DNA of 64,000 nucleotides, taken from positions 4,273,001 through 4,337,000 of the forward strand of contig JAEOAD010002279.1 in assembly GCA_036365145.1 (NCBI GenBank). Direction: 5' to 3'. The DNA is from Orientallactaga sibirica. Taxonomy: Eukaryota; Chordata; Mammalia; Rodentia; Dipodidae. A program made the position numbers and the translations under genes. Within the stretch, counting starts at the first letter, position 1. Every line of letters starts with the position of its first letter. This document shows, piece by piece, positions 23,108 through 33,779 of this stretch. Below the pieces are notes generated by a model, which saw only the letters and a program-made list of their open reading frames with translations, was not told the DNA's origin and made no database searches.

Positions 23108-26100
23108 GAGGTAAGTTCTCACTCTAACCTAGGCTTACCTGTAATTCACTATATAGTCTCAGGGTGGCCTGGAACTCAAGGTGATCCTCCTACCTCTGCC
23201 TCCCAAGTGCTTTAATGATATGCACCACCATGCCTGTCTTAAAAAGTTTTTTTTAAGCCGGGCGTGGTGGCGCACGCCTTTAATCCCAGCACTTGGGAGG
23301 CAGAGGTAGGAGGATCGTCGAGAGTTCGAGGCCACCCTGAGACTACATAGTTAATTCCAGGTCAGCCTGGACCAGAGTGAGACCCTACCTCACAAAACCA
23401 AAAAAAAGTTTTTTTTTTTTTTTTTTTTTGGTTTTTCGAGGTAGGGTTTCACAGGGTGGCCTCGAACTCATGATGATCCTCCTACCTCTGCCTCCCAGGA
23501 GCTGGGATTAAAGGTGTGCGCCACCACACCCGGCTGCTTAAAAAGTTTTTAAAAATTATTTATTTGTAAGCAGAGAGAAGAGAGACACAGAGAGAGAAGA
23601 GAGACAGGCAATGAGAGACAGAATGGGTGCGTCAGAGTGACTAGCCACTGCAAACAAACTCCAGATGCATGCACCACTTTTTGCATCTGATATGTAGGTA
23701 CTGGGGAATTGAACTCAGGTCATCAGGTTTTGTAGGCAAGTGCCTTAACTGCTAAGCCATCTCTCCAGCCCCTAAATTTTTTTTTTTTTTTTTTTTGGTT
23801 TTTCGAGGTAGGGTCTCACTCTAGCCCAGGATGACCTGGAATTCACTATGTAGTTTCAGGGTGGCCTTGAACACACAGCGATCCTCTTACCTCTGCCTCC
23901 CGAGTGCTGGGATTAAAGGTGAGCGCCACCATGCCCGGCTCACTAAAATTTTTTAAAATATTTTATTTTTATGTATTTATTAGAGACAGTGAAGGAGAGA
24001 AAGAGAGAGAATGGGTGTGCCAGGGACTCTAGCCACTGCAAAAGCTCTCCACATGCATCTGGCTTACATGGGATCTGAAGAACTGAACCTGGGTCCTTAG
24101 GCTTCGCAGGCAAGCGCCTTAACCACTAAGCCATCTCTCCAACCCATTTACTTATTTATTTATTTTGAGTTAGGGTCTTGTAGGTCAAGTTGGCCTTGAA
24201 CTCATAATTTTCTTGCCTCAGCTTCCCAAATGCAGGGATTACAGATGTGTGCCGGCAGGTGTAGAATGTAAGTTTTTTTTCCTTGTTTGTTTTATTTTTG
24301 TTGTTGTTTTGAAGCAGGGTCTCTCTCACTCTAGCCCAGGCTGAGCAGGAACCCTCTCTGTAGTCAGGATGGCCTCAAACTCACAGCAATCCTGCTACTG
24401 CAGCCTCCTGAGTGCTGGGGTTAAAGGTATGCATGACCACACTGCTTGTCCTGTGGTGTGTTCAGTCTTCAGTTCCGTCTGCTACAAGCACGTGGAGAAG
24501 GTAGGGCGTCCCTTCACTTATAGCTGAACATCCATTCCCATAGCTGAAAAAAGGGATATTTTTCTTCCTTCTCCCAACAGCTGTTTGTTGAACACTTAAT
24601 CCGTACCATGTGCTGAAATACGGCAGTGACCATAATGCAGATTTTTTTTTTTTTTTTTGGTTTTTCGAAGTAGGGTTTCTTTCTAGCCCAGACTGACCTG
24701 GAATTCACTATGTAGTCTCAGGGTGGCCTTGAACTCATGGCGATCCTCCTACCTCTGCCTCTGGAGTGCTGGGATTAAAGGCGTGCGCCACCACACCTGG
24801 CCAGATTATTTTTAAAAAGTATTTTCATTTATTCATTTGTTAGTGGAGTGAGAAGACAGAGAGAGTGGGTGGGCCAGGGCCTCCAGCCACTGCAAACGAA
24901 CTCCAGATGAAGGCACCACTTTGTGCATCTGGCTTACGTGGGTCCTGGGGAACTGAACCCAGGTCGTTAGTCTTTGCAGATGGATGCCTTAACCACTGAA
25001 CCATCTCTTCAGCCCCCAGAGGGGTTTTTTGTTTGTGTGTTTGTTTTTTCAAGGTAGGGTCTCACTCTAGTCCAGGCTGACCTGGAATTAACTATGTAGT
25101 CTCAGGGTGGTCCGAACTCACAGTGATCCTCCTACCTCTGCCTCCCGAGTGCTGGGATTAAAGGCATGCGCCACCACACCTGGAGGTCTGGCACATTTTA
25201 GATACTTGATAAATGTTTGTTGAAGAAATAAAATTGGTTAAAAAAATCATTCTTTCTGAACCCCCATCACCAAGCAGTGAAATGGAACTGATAACCCTTA
25301 TCCTACAACATTGCTATAAATAATTTTTCCCCCATGGGGCTGGGAAGGTGGCTCAGTGGTTAAAGATGCCTGCTTGTAAAGCCTATGGCTCAGGTTCAAC
25401 TCCCCAGCCACCCACATAAAGCCAGCATAAAGCCTGAAGGGCATTTGTTCACAGCCTCAAGCGACCCGTAGCAAGTAAATAAAATTTTTAAAACCTTGTT
25501 TTTAAGTATTGGCTACTGAACTCAGGGTCTTGCACATGCTAGGAACACTCCACTACTGAGTTATATCCTCACCACACCTGATCCCTTTATTAATTAATTA
25601 TTATTATTATTATCATTATTATTATTATTTGGGGGGGTTCGAGGTAGAGTTTCACTCTAGCTCAGGCAGACCTGGAATTCACTATGTAGTATCAGGCTGG
25701 CCTTGAACTCACAGCGATCCTCCTACCTCTACCTCCCGAGTGCTGGGATTAAAGGCATGTGCCACCACTCCCAGCTGATCCCTTTATTATTTCTCCTCCT
25801 CCTCCTCCTCCTCTTCCTCCTCCTCCTCCTCCTCCTCCTTCTTGTTTTTTTTTTGGATTTTCGAGGTAGGGTCTCACTCTGGTCCAGGCTGACCTGGAAC
25901 TAACTATGTAGTCTCAGGGTGGCCTCGAACTCTCGGCGATCCTCCTACCTCTGCCTCCCGAGTGCTGGGATTAAAGGCGTGCGCCACCACGCCCGGCTTG
26001 ATCCCTTTATTTCATTTCATTTCATTTCATTTCATTTCATTTTGAGACAAAGTCATGCTAAATTGCCATACTGGCTTCAAACTCGTGATCCTCCTGCCCC

Positions 26101-28685
26101 CTCCCCCCCGACTCCAGACTAGTTGAGATTACAGGCATGTACCACCACACCTGGCCAAATTTCAAAGTCCTTTTGAATAAAAGAATGTTGAGAGCCGGGC
26201 GTGGTGGCGCACACCTTTAATCCCAGCACTCGAGAGGCAGAGGTAGGAGGATCGCCGAGAGTTCGAGGCCAGCCTAAGACTACATAGTGAATCCAGGTCT
26301 GCCTGGACTACAGCGAGACCCTACCTGGAAAAACCAAGAGAGAAAACGAGATAGAAAATAAATAAATGTTGAAATAAAGCTTACCACATGCCACACATTC
26401 TTCTACACCCTTCACAAATATCAACTCATTATTTCCATTGTACAGGTGGGAAAACTGAGGCACGGGGGGGCAGGTGGAAGGACTTGCCCAAGGCCTCAGG
26501 AGAGGTGCCCCACAGCTGTGTTTTCTGTGGGGCAGGGAGGTTTAGGCTAGGGGTGTCTGAGCCAAGGCAAGTGTGTGGAAGGCCCCTTGTGGGTGGAAGG
26601 ACATCTGGAGATGAAGGAGTTGCAGAGGAGCAGTGTGCGGTGGGGCATAGGAGAACAGGCGAGGACAGGAATGCTCAGAGGGCAGAGGAAAGTTCCCTGG
26701 AGGCCCCCAAACTCAGCAGTCTCTCCTAAGGCAGGGAAAGGTACCAGGGAGTCTCCCTTTTATGTAACCATGAACTTCTAACCTATTTTGGCTCGACCAA
26801 GCTTGGCAAAAGGAGCAGGACTAATTGGGCATCAAAAGACTGGGGAGGAGAGAGGCTGGGTCAGCGGGAGTGTTCCTTTGTGTCTCCTCACCCCCTGCCT
26901 CCTGGCTTGGCACATCGGTTGTCAGGACCCCCTTCTGCCAGGCTTCCTGTTAACCCCACCTGGAGGCCCAGAGCTCCAGCCCTTTTGCACCCAGCCTTGA
27001 ATTCCTGATTCTGCTGCTCATGGGCAGTGGGAAATTTGGAGACCACCCCAGGCTTCCCATCTGTCACTTGGCCGGTGATAGCTCCTCAACAGGGGGGGGG
27101 GGGAGGAGGAAGGATGCTGGCTTGAGAGCGAATGAAGTTTACAGACTGTGGGTGCAACCAGCTCTGTGTAAGACGGCTCTGGTAACGGCTTACTGCTGGC
27201 GTCCATCTGCCTGCAATCTCCCCAGACACCTGCTGGTGCAGAGCCCCTCCACCTCTGAACCCTTGCATTTAGTTCTCACAGCCGTCCAGGGAAGTGGAGT
27301 AAGATTAGGGATCTTGGGCTGGAGAGATGGCTTAGCAGTTAAAGCGTTTGCCTGCAAAGCCCAAGGACCCAGGTTCAATTCCTCAGGACCCACATAAGCC
27401 AGATGCACAACATGGTGCATGTATCTGGAGTTCGTTGGCAGCGGCGGAGGCCCTGGTGTATCCATTCTTTCTATTTATCTGCCTTTCTCTGTCTATCTAT
27501 CTATTAAATAAATAAACATACAAAACATATGTTTAAGGGACTAGAGAGATGGCTTAGTGATTAAGGCGTTTGCCTGCAAAGCCAAAGGATCCCGGTTCGA
27601 CTCTCCAGGACCCATGTAAGCCAGTTACACAAGGAGGCACATGCATCTGGAGTTCATTTGCAGTGGCTAGAGGCCCTGGCATGCTGATTCTCTGCCCGCC
27701 CCCCCCCCCAGTCTCTCTGCCTCTTTTACTCTCTCAAATAAATAAATAATACTTTTTTTTTTTTTTTTTGGTTTTTCGAGGTAGGGTTTCGCTCTGGTCT
27801 AGGCTGACCTGGAATTAACTATGTAGTCTCAGGGTGGCCTTGAACTCACGGCGATCCTCCTACCTCTGCCTCCCAAGTGCTGGGATTAAAGGCGTGCGCC
27901 ACCACGCCTGGCTAATAAATACATTTTTTTTTTTTTATTTTTATTTTTATTTTTTTGGTTTCTCGAGGTAGGGTTTCACTCTAGTCCAGGCTGACCTGCA
28001 ATTAACTATGTAGTCTCAGGGTGGCCTTGAACTCTCGGCGATCCTCCTACCTCTGCCTCCCAAGTGCTGGGATTAAAGGCGTGCGCCACCACGCCTGGCT
28101 AATAAATACATTTTTAAAAAAGATTAGGAATCTCACTTTATACATGTACAAACTGAGGCTGGATGTGGGATTGACTTACCCAACATTACACAGCAAATCA
28201 GATGTAGAGCTAGGATACAAACCCTGGGAGTTTCAACCCCAACCATTGCCTTGTTGCAAAAGGAGAGATGGCTTTGCAGTTCTTGCCTGTGAAGCCTGAG
28301 GACCCATGTTTGAATCTCCAGGTCCCACATAGAGCAGACACACAGCGACGCAAGGGCACAATGTCACACATGCGCACAAGAGGGTGCATGCATCTGGCGT
28401 TCGTTTGCAGCGGCTGAAGGCCCTGGCACACCCCATTCTCCCTCTCTTTGCCTCTCTCTGTCTCTCAAATAAAGAAAAAAAGAAGAAGAAGAGGGCTGGA
28501 GAGATGACTTAGCAGTTAAGACACTTGTCTGCAAAGCCAAAGGACCCCAGTTCAATTCTCCAGGACCCACGTAAGCCAGATGCACAAGGAGGTGCATGCG
28601 TCTGGAGTTCATTTGCAGTGGCTGGATGCCCTGGTGTGCCAATTCTCTCCCCTCCCCCCGCCTCTCTCTCTCTCATAAATAAATA

Positions 28686-28727
<42 letters not shown>

Positions 28728-29048
28728 GAAGATATAGAACTCAGGAGGCAGAACTCAGGAGGCAGAGGTAGGAGAGGAGAATTGCCATGAGTTCGAGGCC
28801 ACCTGAGACTACATAGTGAATTCCAGGGCAGCCTGAGCTAGAGCGAGACCCTACCTCGAAAAAACGAAAAAAAAAGGAAAGAAAAGAAAAGTGGTGTGTG
28901 GGCACCAAGCTGGAGTAAGGGTCCACAAATGACAGCATTTCATCCCTCTCCTCACCTTCTTCCTAGGCCAGGAGCTAGAGGTCACGCCTTTGTCCAAGGA
29001 CTCTTGGGAAACCTTGTCCTTGTCCCGCGCAGACTTTTGGGATGTCAT
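17962..29048 (-). CDS. Tctex1-domain protein gene (dynein light chain Tctex-type family), three-exon model
   Basis: Joining 29048-28956, 18989-18915 and 18309-17962 gives a 171-residue protein. All three junctions are phase 0 and all four splice sites are strong. Residues about 66-171 form a Tctex1 domain: the helix-forming AEELIQAHL, then EIRDLVKTVTPPRYKLVCSV, SIGSKGQDDIVVSSQSLWDP and the terminal AIYVE, the family hallmarks (PRYKL, S..LWD, N.sLF, aVY.E). Known members are light chains or light-chain-like subunits of cytoplasmic and ciliary dyneins that dimerise and bind intermediate chains or cargo; that role here is inferred. The 56-residue N-terminus is basic and Ser-rich, with no domain I know. 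An in-frame TAA at 29078-29076 precedes the first ATG. Length fits the family (about 110-220 aa). Extra exons inside the 9.9-kb first intron are possible. I do not recall an annotated family member at this locus, so no symbol is given. Confidence 0.62.
18418..18785 (+). repeat. Two B1(+) and an AC/A-rich tail
   Basis: B1(+) 18418-18555 (short 5' part) and B1(+) 18558-18710, followed by A-runs and (CA)n to 18785. They lie in the second intron of the Tctex1 gene, antisense to it. Confidence 0.8.
18915..18989 (-). CDS. Tctex1-domain gene, middle exon
   Basis: This is a 75-base exon read on -: acceptor 'tgtttttgtctctcag' before AAT CGG ACA, donor CAG/gtagag at 18914. In the frame demanded by the terminal exon it encodes NRTSLRIQSH through VIREQ (25 aa) without a stop. 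One of the other two frames is closed. Its place in the transcript rests on splice sites and phase only. Confidence 0.55.
19020..19830. repeat. Truncated t-SINE(-) followed by bipartite L1-like 3' end
   Basis: 19050-19140 is an A/T tail plus the start of a t-SINE(-) that breaks off. From 19147 two related arms follow (19147-19385 and 19388-19740), sharing 'ttttaaaatggca', 'gaccctcttgggaatcca' and 'ctcctggctgacaga'. The block ends with a G/A-rich stretch and 'caataaaaattt' before an A-tract, as L1 3' ends do. It lies in the long intron of the Tctex1 gene. Confidence 0.55.
19885..20405. repeat. B1(+) and t-SINE(-)
   Basis: B1(+) 19888-20055 with a long A-tail, unique DNA 20056-20190, then t-SINE(-) 20192-20405. 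Confidence 0.8.
20406..20800 (+). repeat. LTR-like interspersed repeat, copy 1
   Basis: This is a roughly 390-bp element with an internal (CT)n and 'gtcaataaatatc' near its end. The stretch 'ttatggaacttcccctggat' matches, in reverse complement, the copies at 35126-35455 and 48721-49080, so this is a dispersed family. Its class (LTR or other non-autonomous element) cannot be settled by eye. Confidence 0.55.
20818..21225 (+). repeat. Two t-SINE(+)
   Basis: t-SINE(+) 20819-21015, short in its 5' half, and t-SINE(+) 21044-21225. Confidence 0.8.
21226..21820. other. Unique intronic block, probable old MIR-like repeat
   Basis: The sequence around 21300-21450 (loss-of-entry wording such as 'gtgaccgtgggttagttgcc' and 'tgtgaaatgcagatgg') resembles an ancient MIR SINE. 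A 172-codon frame on - through 21147-21665 ends inside a t-SINE and shows no domain. I see no exon that fits the phase of the Tctex1 model. Confidence 0.45.
21822..22382. repeat. t-SINE(+), B1(+), t-SINE(-)
   Basis: t-SINE(+) 21822-22010, B1(+) 22017-22165 and t-SINE(-) 22180-22382. The flanking t-SINEs face each other around the B1. Confidence 0.8.
22383..23010. other. Unique intronic sequence, no gene seen
   Basis: This is non-repetitive DNA with several overlapping frames of 60-134 codons in both directions and none with a recognisable domain. The part near 22540-22600 resembles a decayed MIR. Confidence 0.5.
23011..26350. repeat. Dense SINE region
   Basis: (CCTT)n 23011-23068; B1(-) 23100-23240; B1(+) 23257-23405; B1(-) 23428-23537; t-SINE(-) 23550-23772; B1(-) 23795-23940; t-SINE(-) 23955-24146; older B1-like 24150-24260; B1(-) 24300-24450; unique 24451-24640; B1(-) 24655-24802; t-SINE(-) 24812-25015; B1(-) 25040-25183; unique 25184-25337; diverged t-SINE(+) 25338-25480; B1(-) 25630-25776; (TCC)n 25790-25840; B1(-) 25853-25998; (TTTCA)n 26005-26041 with an older B1 end to 26155; B1(+) 26192-26335. 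Elements are mostly antisense to the window and so lie sense within the Tctex1 intron. Confidence 0.75.
26360..27310. other. Unique intronic block, no gene seen
   Basis: This is about 950 bases without SINEs. The beginning ('atttccattgtacaggtggg', 'aaactgaggcacggg') looks like an ancient MIR or similar element. Frames up to 125 codons occur on + and 91 on -, without domain or splice support. A G-run lies at 27091-27102. Confidence 0.5.
27315..28870. repeat. SINE cluster
   Basis: t-SINE(+) 27317-27515; t-SINE(+) 27538-27748; B1(-) 27768-27914; B1(-) 27957-28100, repeating the same flank 'taataaatacattttt'; MIR-like unique 28110-28255; long-form t-SINE(+) 28262-28485; t-SINE(+) 28493-28690; (TA)n 28691-28723; B1(+) 28750-28870, lacking its 5' third. 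Confidence 0.78.
28956..29048 (-). CDS. Tctex1-domain gene, proposed first coding exon
   Basis: The ATG at 29048-29046 opens MTSQKSARDKDKVSQESLDK and runs 31 codons to AAG/gtgagg (donor at 28955). A purine stands at -3 of the ATG, and an in-frame TAA lies 30 bases upstream. A possible acceptor 'ctcctaaag' near 29074 would make this an internal exon, so the start is provisional. Linkage to the two exons 10 kb away is inferred from phase and donor strength. Confidence 0.45.
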
Positions 29049-30930
29049 TCCAGTGTGTAGCCTTCGCACCTGCCTTTAGGAGTAGGAACAGGGCAGAGTA
29101 ACTGTGAAAGAAAGGCACAGATTCAGAGGGAGACCTGGCCTGGGGGTGAGTGATTCTCAGGAGTGTGAGGACGCATCAGGACCCCATGGGCCACCTTCCA
29201 CCATTTATCCCCTGGCACCCATCTGCCTGCCTCCCTTGCTCTTTGCTTTCCACCTTTCACATGAGTTGCTTGCATCCTGTTCCTCCCCCCTTTCCTCTCT
29301 CTGTCATCCAGGAGCACCCCCAACTCCCATTGTACAGACCCCACGGTTTCCTATCAGGCTCCAGTGGAAAGTCTGGAATCGCACGGACGCCTCCTACCAG
29401 AACGCAGAATGTAGGGTGCAGAGGGTCTGGACTGCTCCCTTCTGTCCCTGTCTTCAGTCACTCATGTTCCTTAGAAATGCCCTCAGATGCGGGTACATAT
29501 TTAGGGGGAGCTGTGACGTGGCTCCTGAGACCCCAACATGGGTTCCTAGAGGTAGACCTGCCTCCCTCCTGTCACCTCTGCCACAGCCCTTCCATTGGCC
29601 CAAGCTTCTTTGGGATAGGGAGACAGACATTGGGAAGCAGCCTTGATGACCCCTAAGCTCTATCCCTGTACCCAGCAATCAATGACAGGGAGACAAAACT
29701 AGCTTAGAGAAATACTCCAGTCTAGGTGTGTACCCCCACAGATGTACACACACACACACACCAGGCGACAGACGTGCACACACGGGACTATGTCCATGGA
29801 AATAGATGAGTGTGCACACAGAGGCACACCATCCCTGGGATAACCGTGTGCACACAGCTATGACATGTGCACCAAGATGTGACAGCTGTCTACATGCAAA
29901 TCTAGATCAATACCCCTAAGCATGCTGGGGACGCGTGGACACACACACAGTGATAACACCAAGCCATCCATGTGTATGCACAGACACGCACATGCGTACA
30001 AAGAAGCAGACACAAATGCTCAGCAGTGGGCATAAACAACACAGGGGCATATTCACACTCAGTAAAGGACAACCCTTAGCGTCAGGTGCCTAGACACCAA
30101 GAAGGGCCCCTGTACAGGGAGAAACTAGCGTGATCACACAGGCCCAGCAACCGTAGCAGGTGCACAGGGCTTCAATGCCCACCCTTGCGTGGCATACTCA
30201 CAACCGCGCAGAGCTCACGCCCCTTCAAGATCTGTGTGCTGCAGACTCAGCGAAGATGGGAGGACCACCTTACACCAAGATACCCAGCCCACCCACCAAA
30301 GTGTGAGCGACGGTCCTCAGGACTCAGTCTGAGTTTGCATAGTGGAGCACTGACAGATACCAAGGATTGACAGTCTTGTAGACAGCGTGGGCACACCCTA
30401 ATGACCAGGCAGGTGGCAGCCTTTGTTTCTTCTCCACTGCCTCCCCTGTAGACCAGGCAAGAGGCCCTGGGCGCACTTTGAATGGAAGCTGGGGCAAGCC
30501 AGACAGCAGGAGGCCCCACCCAGAGGTGACTTGAAGGAGAGAGGGCGTTGGAATTGGGAGTTCACACAACGGAATGCAGAAGGCAGACCACGCGCCAAAT
30601 AATCCCTACAGATACTCCTTCACGTGCTGCCATGTCCCCACCCATTCAGCCCTCACAGTGGGGACACACCCCTCTCCTCCATTCACAGGTCTGAAGGGGT
30701 GAGGTGAACAGGTATTGCCACACAGCTAGTAACTCTAACGTAGTCTCCGTTCTCCATGTTTATCCACTATACCAGATCGTTCTGCCGCAACCCCCCCGGT
30801 GGGGGCGGGGGGAGCAAGTGCTACGAGCTGAACCGTTGTGTCCCCTGACATTCATACGCTGAAATTCTAGACCCTTACACAATGGTCCTAGGATGTGGGG
30901 CTTTGGGAAGGTAATTAACCCTTTCAGGAG
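29049..30930. other. Unique intergenic block with CA-rich zone
   Basis: This is the longest SINE-free stretch before CDCP2 and may contain the 5' UTR or promoter of the - strand Tctex1 gene next to 29080-29200. From 29735 to 30010 short CACA/ACAC runs recur at irregular spacing. A 180-codon + frame at 29104-29646 and a 168-codon frame overlapping it have no domain, and I do not call them genes. Confidence 0.5.
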
Positions 30931-30944
30931 TTGGTGCTCTTTTT

Positions 30945-31632
30945 TTAAAAAAAATTTTTTTTTCCTTTGGTTTTTTGCGAGGTAGGGTCTCACTCTGGTC
31001 CAGGCTGTCCTGGAATTAACTATGTAGTCTCAGGGTGGCCTTGAACTCTCTGCGATCCTCCTACCTCTGCCTCCCGAGTGCTGGGATTAAAGGCGTGCGC
31101 CACCATGCCCGGCTAAAAAAAAATTTTTTTTTAGTATTTTATTTTTATTTATTTATTTGAGAGCATGAAAGAGAGAGAGAGAAAGAGAGAGAGAGAATGG
31201 GTGTGCCGGGGCTTCCAGCCACTGCAAACGAACTCCAGACACATGTGCCCCCTTGTGCATCTGGCTTACATGGGTCCTGTGGAATCGAACTGAGGTCCTT
31301 TGGCTTTGCAGGTAAGTGCCTTAACCGCTAAGCCAACTCTCCAGACTGAGTTAGTGTTCTTTTTTCTTTGTCTGTTTGTTTTTCAAGGTAGGGTCTCACT
31401 CTAGCTCAGGCTGACCTGGAATTTGCTATGTAGTCTCAGGCTGGCCTTGAACTCACTGCCGATTTTCCTACCTCTGCCTCCCGAGTGCTGGGATTAGAGG
31501 CATGTGCCACCACGCCCGGCTGAGTTGGTGTTAAGAGTCCCCTGGGGGCTGGGGATGGAGCACCCCCCTATCCCCAGTGTTAGTACAGTGTTTGCCTAGA
31601 ATGCACGAGGCCCTGGATTCAATCTCCAGCAT

Positions 31633-31681
<49 letters not shown>

Positions 31682-31805
31682 ATGATAAATAAATGAATAA
31701 ATAAAGACCCTAGAGCTGGAGAGATGGCTCAACGGTTAAAGGTGCTTGCTTGCCAACCATGATGGCCCAGGTTTGATTCCCCAGTACCCAGTGCACAAAG
31801 TGGTG
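30945..31805. repeat. SINEs and (TAAA)n
   Basis: B1(-) 30966-31115; t-SINE(-) 31130-31345; B1(-) 31378-31520; diverged SINE(+) 31545-31635; (AAAT)n about 31634-31705; t-SINE(+) 5' part 31713-31805, which breaks off. Confidence 0.78.
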
Positions 31806-32225
31806 TATAGTCTGTCTACAGTTGGCTAGTGGGGCTGTCGCAGCCACACCCTTACTATTGTACAAGCTCTGCTTGTGCCCCTGGTCCTCCTGCCTTTTGG
31901 GACCTGGATCCAGACGTAGGCAGCTTAAGACTGCAAGATACTTTGCTGGGGAGCAGCCTTCAGTGGGATTCACTGAGCATATTCACTTCCTCACCTCAGG
32001 GGCCAATGACTTGGGGACTCTATGCACCCCTGCTGGGGCTCAGACTCATCACCCTGCCTTGACCCATTCCTCATCCTGCTGCCTCCCATCCTGTCCACAA
32101 ACAAGGAGCTCACCCAGGAGCCTGGCACAAGCGTGGAGCTTCAGCTCACTCCCCCTGGCAAATGCAGAGCTTACTTGTGTGCAGTGCCGGACATCTTGTA
32201 GGGATGTAATTTTAAAAGTTCCAGG
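31806..32225. other. Unique block, no gene seen
   Basis: A 150-codon + frame crosses this block and runs into the following t-SINE. No domain, splice site or homology was recognised. Confidence 0.5.
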
Positions 32226-32472
32226 GGCCAGGAGAGATGGCTTAGCAGTTAAGGTGCCTGCCTGCCAAGCCTAAGAATGCCCGTTCAATTCTCCAGGTTC
32301 CATGTTTAGCCAGATGTAAAAGTGACGCAAGAGTGCAGTGCCGTGCTTGCCCACAAGGGGGCACACGTGTCTGGAGTTTGTTCACAGCAGCTGAGAGGCC
32401 CTGGTGCACCCATTCTCTCTCTCTCTCTCTGCCTCTTCCTCTCTTTCTCTCTGTCTCTGTCTCTTCCAAAAA

Positions 32473-32523
<51 letters not shown>

Positions 32524-32525
32524 AA
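32226..32525 (+). repeat. Long-form t-SINE(+) with (AAAT)n tail
   Basis: This element carries the extra central segment ('gtgacgcaagagtgcagtgc' and 'cccacaaggggg') not present in the short form, and a tail of about 14 AAAT units. Confidence 0.85.
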
Positions 32526-32760
32526 GTTCCATCTCCTGCCTGGACTCGCCGAAGCTTCCTTTCTTGGCCATCCAGCCCCACATGTAGAACCAGCCTCTTC
32601 TTTAGGCCTGACCATTCCTCATGCACTTTGTCAAACACCTTCCAGGTGGCCTCCTCTGCTGGCAGCCAGCGGCTCCCTGGGGACCGCCTGACAAAAGGAA
32701 CAGGCCAGAGGCGACATGTGCTCTGGCAGTTGGACAGCTGGGTTGCTCTAGGGGAGATTA
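32526..32760. other. Unique spacer
   Basis: Non-repetitive DNA between the long t-SINE and the purine microsatellite. No exon was recognised. Confidence 0.5.
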
Positions 32761-32762
32761 AA

Positions 32763-32825
<63 letters not shown>

Positions 32826-32910
32826 GAAAAGGAAGGAAGGGAAAGAAAGGAAGGAAGGAAGGAAGGAAGGAAGGAAGGAAGGAAGGAAGGAAGGAAGGAA
32901 GGAAGGAAGG

Positions 32911-32944
<34 letters not shown>

Positions 32945-32950
32945 GCAGGC
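32761..32950 (+). repeat. Compound purine microsatellite
   Basis: (AAAG)n of about 16 units passes through a mixed zone into (AAGG)n of about 16 units, then (AAGC)n of about 8 and (AGGC)2. One strand is purine-only for about 150 bases. It creates long artificial Phe/Leu/Ser/Pro frames on the - strand. Confidence 0.95.
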
Positions 32951-33142
32951 ATACTCGGTTCTGTGTACTGAGCCAGGCTGGCTACAATGGCCCCATCCGT
33001 GATCTTATTTAATCCTACCCCAAAACATCAGGCTGCCACCACCTCTTCTCTGTGGAGGAAGCTGGGCCTCCGAGAGTGGGGCTCAGCTACACAGTGAGGC
33101 AGCCACAACTCAGACCTCAGGCTGTCAGAAACCAGAGCCCAA

Positions 33143-33735
33143 GGCCGGAGAGATGGCTTAGCAGTTAAGGCGCATACCTGTGAAGCCTGAGGACCCAGGT
33201 TTGATTCCCCAGGTCCCACGTAAAGCCAGAAGCACAAGGTGGCACATGCGTCTGGAGTTTGTTTACAGTGGCTGGAAGCCCCTGACGTGCCCATTCTCTC
33301 TCCTTCTCTCTCTCTGGCTCTCTCTCTCTCTTTGTTTTTGGTTTTTCGAGGTACGGTTTCACTCTAATCCAGGCTGACTTGGAATTCACTATGTAGTCTC
33401 AGTATGCCCTCAAACTCATGGTGATCCTCCTACCTCTGCTTCCTGATTGCTGGGATTAAAGGCTTGTGCCACCACGCCTGGCCTCTTTCTCTCTATCTTT
33501 TAAATTTTTTTGTTTATTTTTATTTATTTATCTGAGAGCAACAGACAGAGAAAGAGGGAGAGAGAGAGAGAGAATGGGCACACCAGGGCCTCCAACCACT
33601 GCAAATGAACTCCAGATGCATGCGCCACCTTATGCATCTGGCTTACGTGGGTACTGGGAATCAAGCCTCGAACCAGGGTCCTTAGGCCTCACAAGCAAGC
33701 ACTTAACTGCTAAGCCATCTCTCCAGCACCCTTTC
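33143..33735. repeat. t-SINE(+), B1(-), t-SINE(-)
   Basis: t-SINE(+) 33143-33330, B1(-) 33335-33482 and t-SINE(-) 33500-33730. B1 inserted at the pyrimidine tract of the first t-SINE. Confidence 0.8.
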
Positions 33736-33779
33736 TCTCTCTTAAATAAATGAATAATTATTTTTTAAAAGTAAAAAAA

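Noticed and set aside
25919..26122. Recurrent frames such as ASNSRRSSYLCLPSAGIKG in many places
   Set aside because: These are translations of antisense B1 SINEs, not genes.
29104..29646. 180-codon + strand open frame
   Set aside because: Overlaps another long frame and has Pro/Leu/Ser-rich text without domain, splice sites or known homology; it lies in a GC-rich unique block where long frames occur by chance.
32306..32932. 208-codon - strand open frame
   Set aside because: Produced by the AAAG/AAGG microsatellite and an AAAT tail (Phe/Leu/Ser/Pro and Ile/Tyr/Leu repeats).
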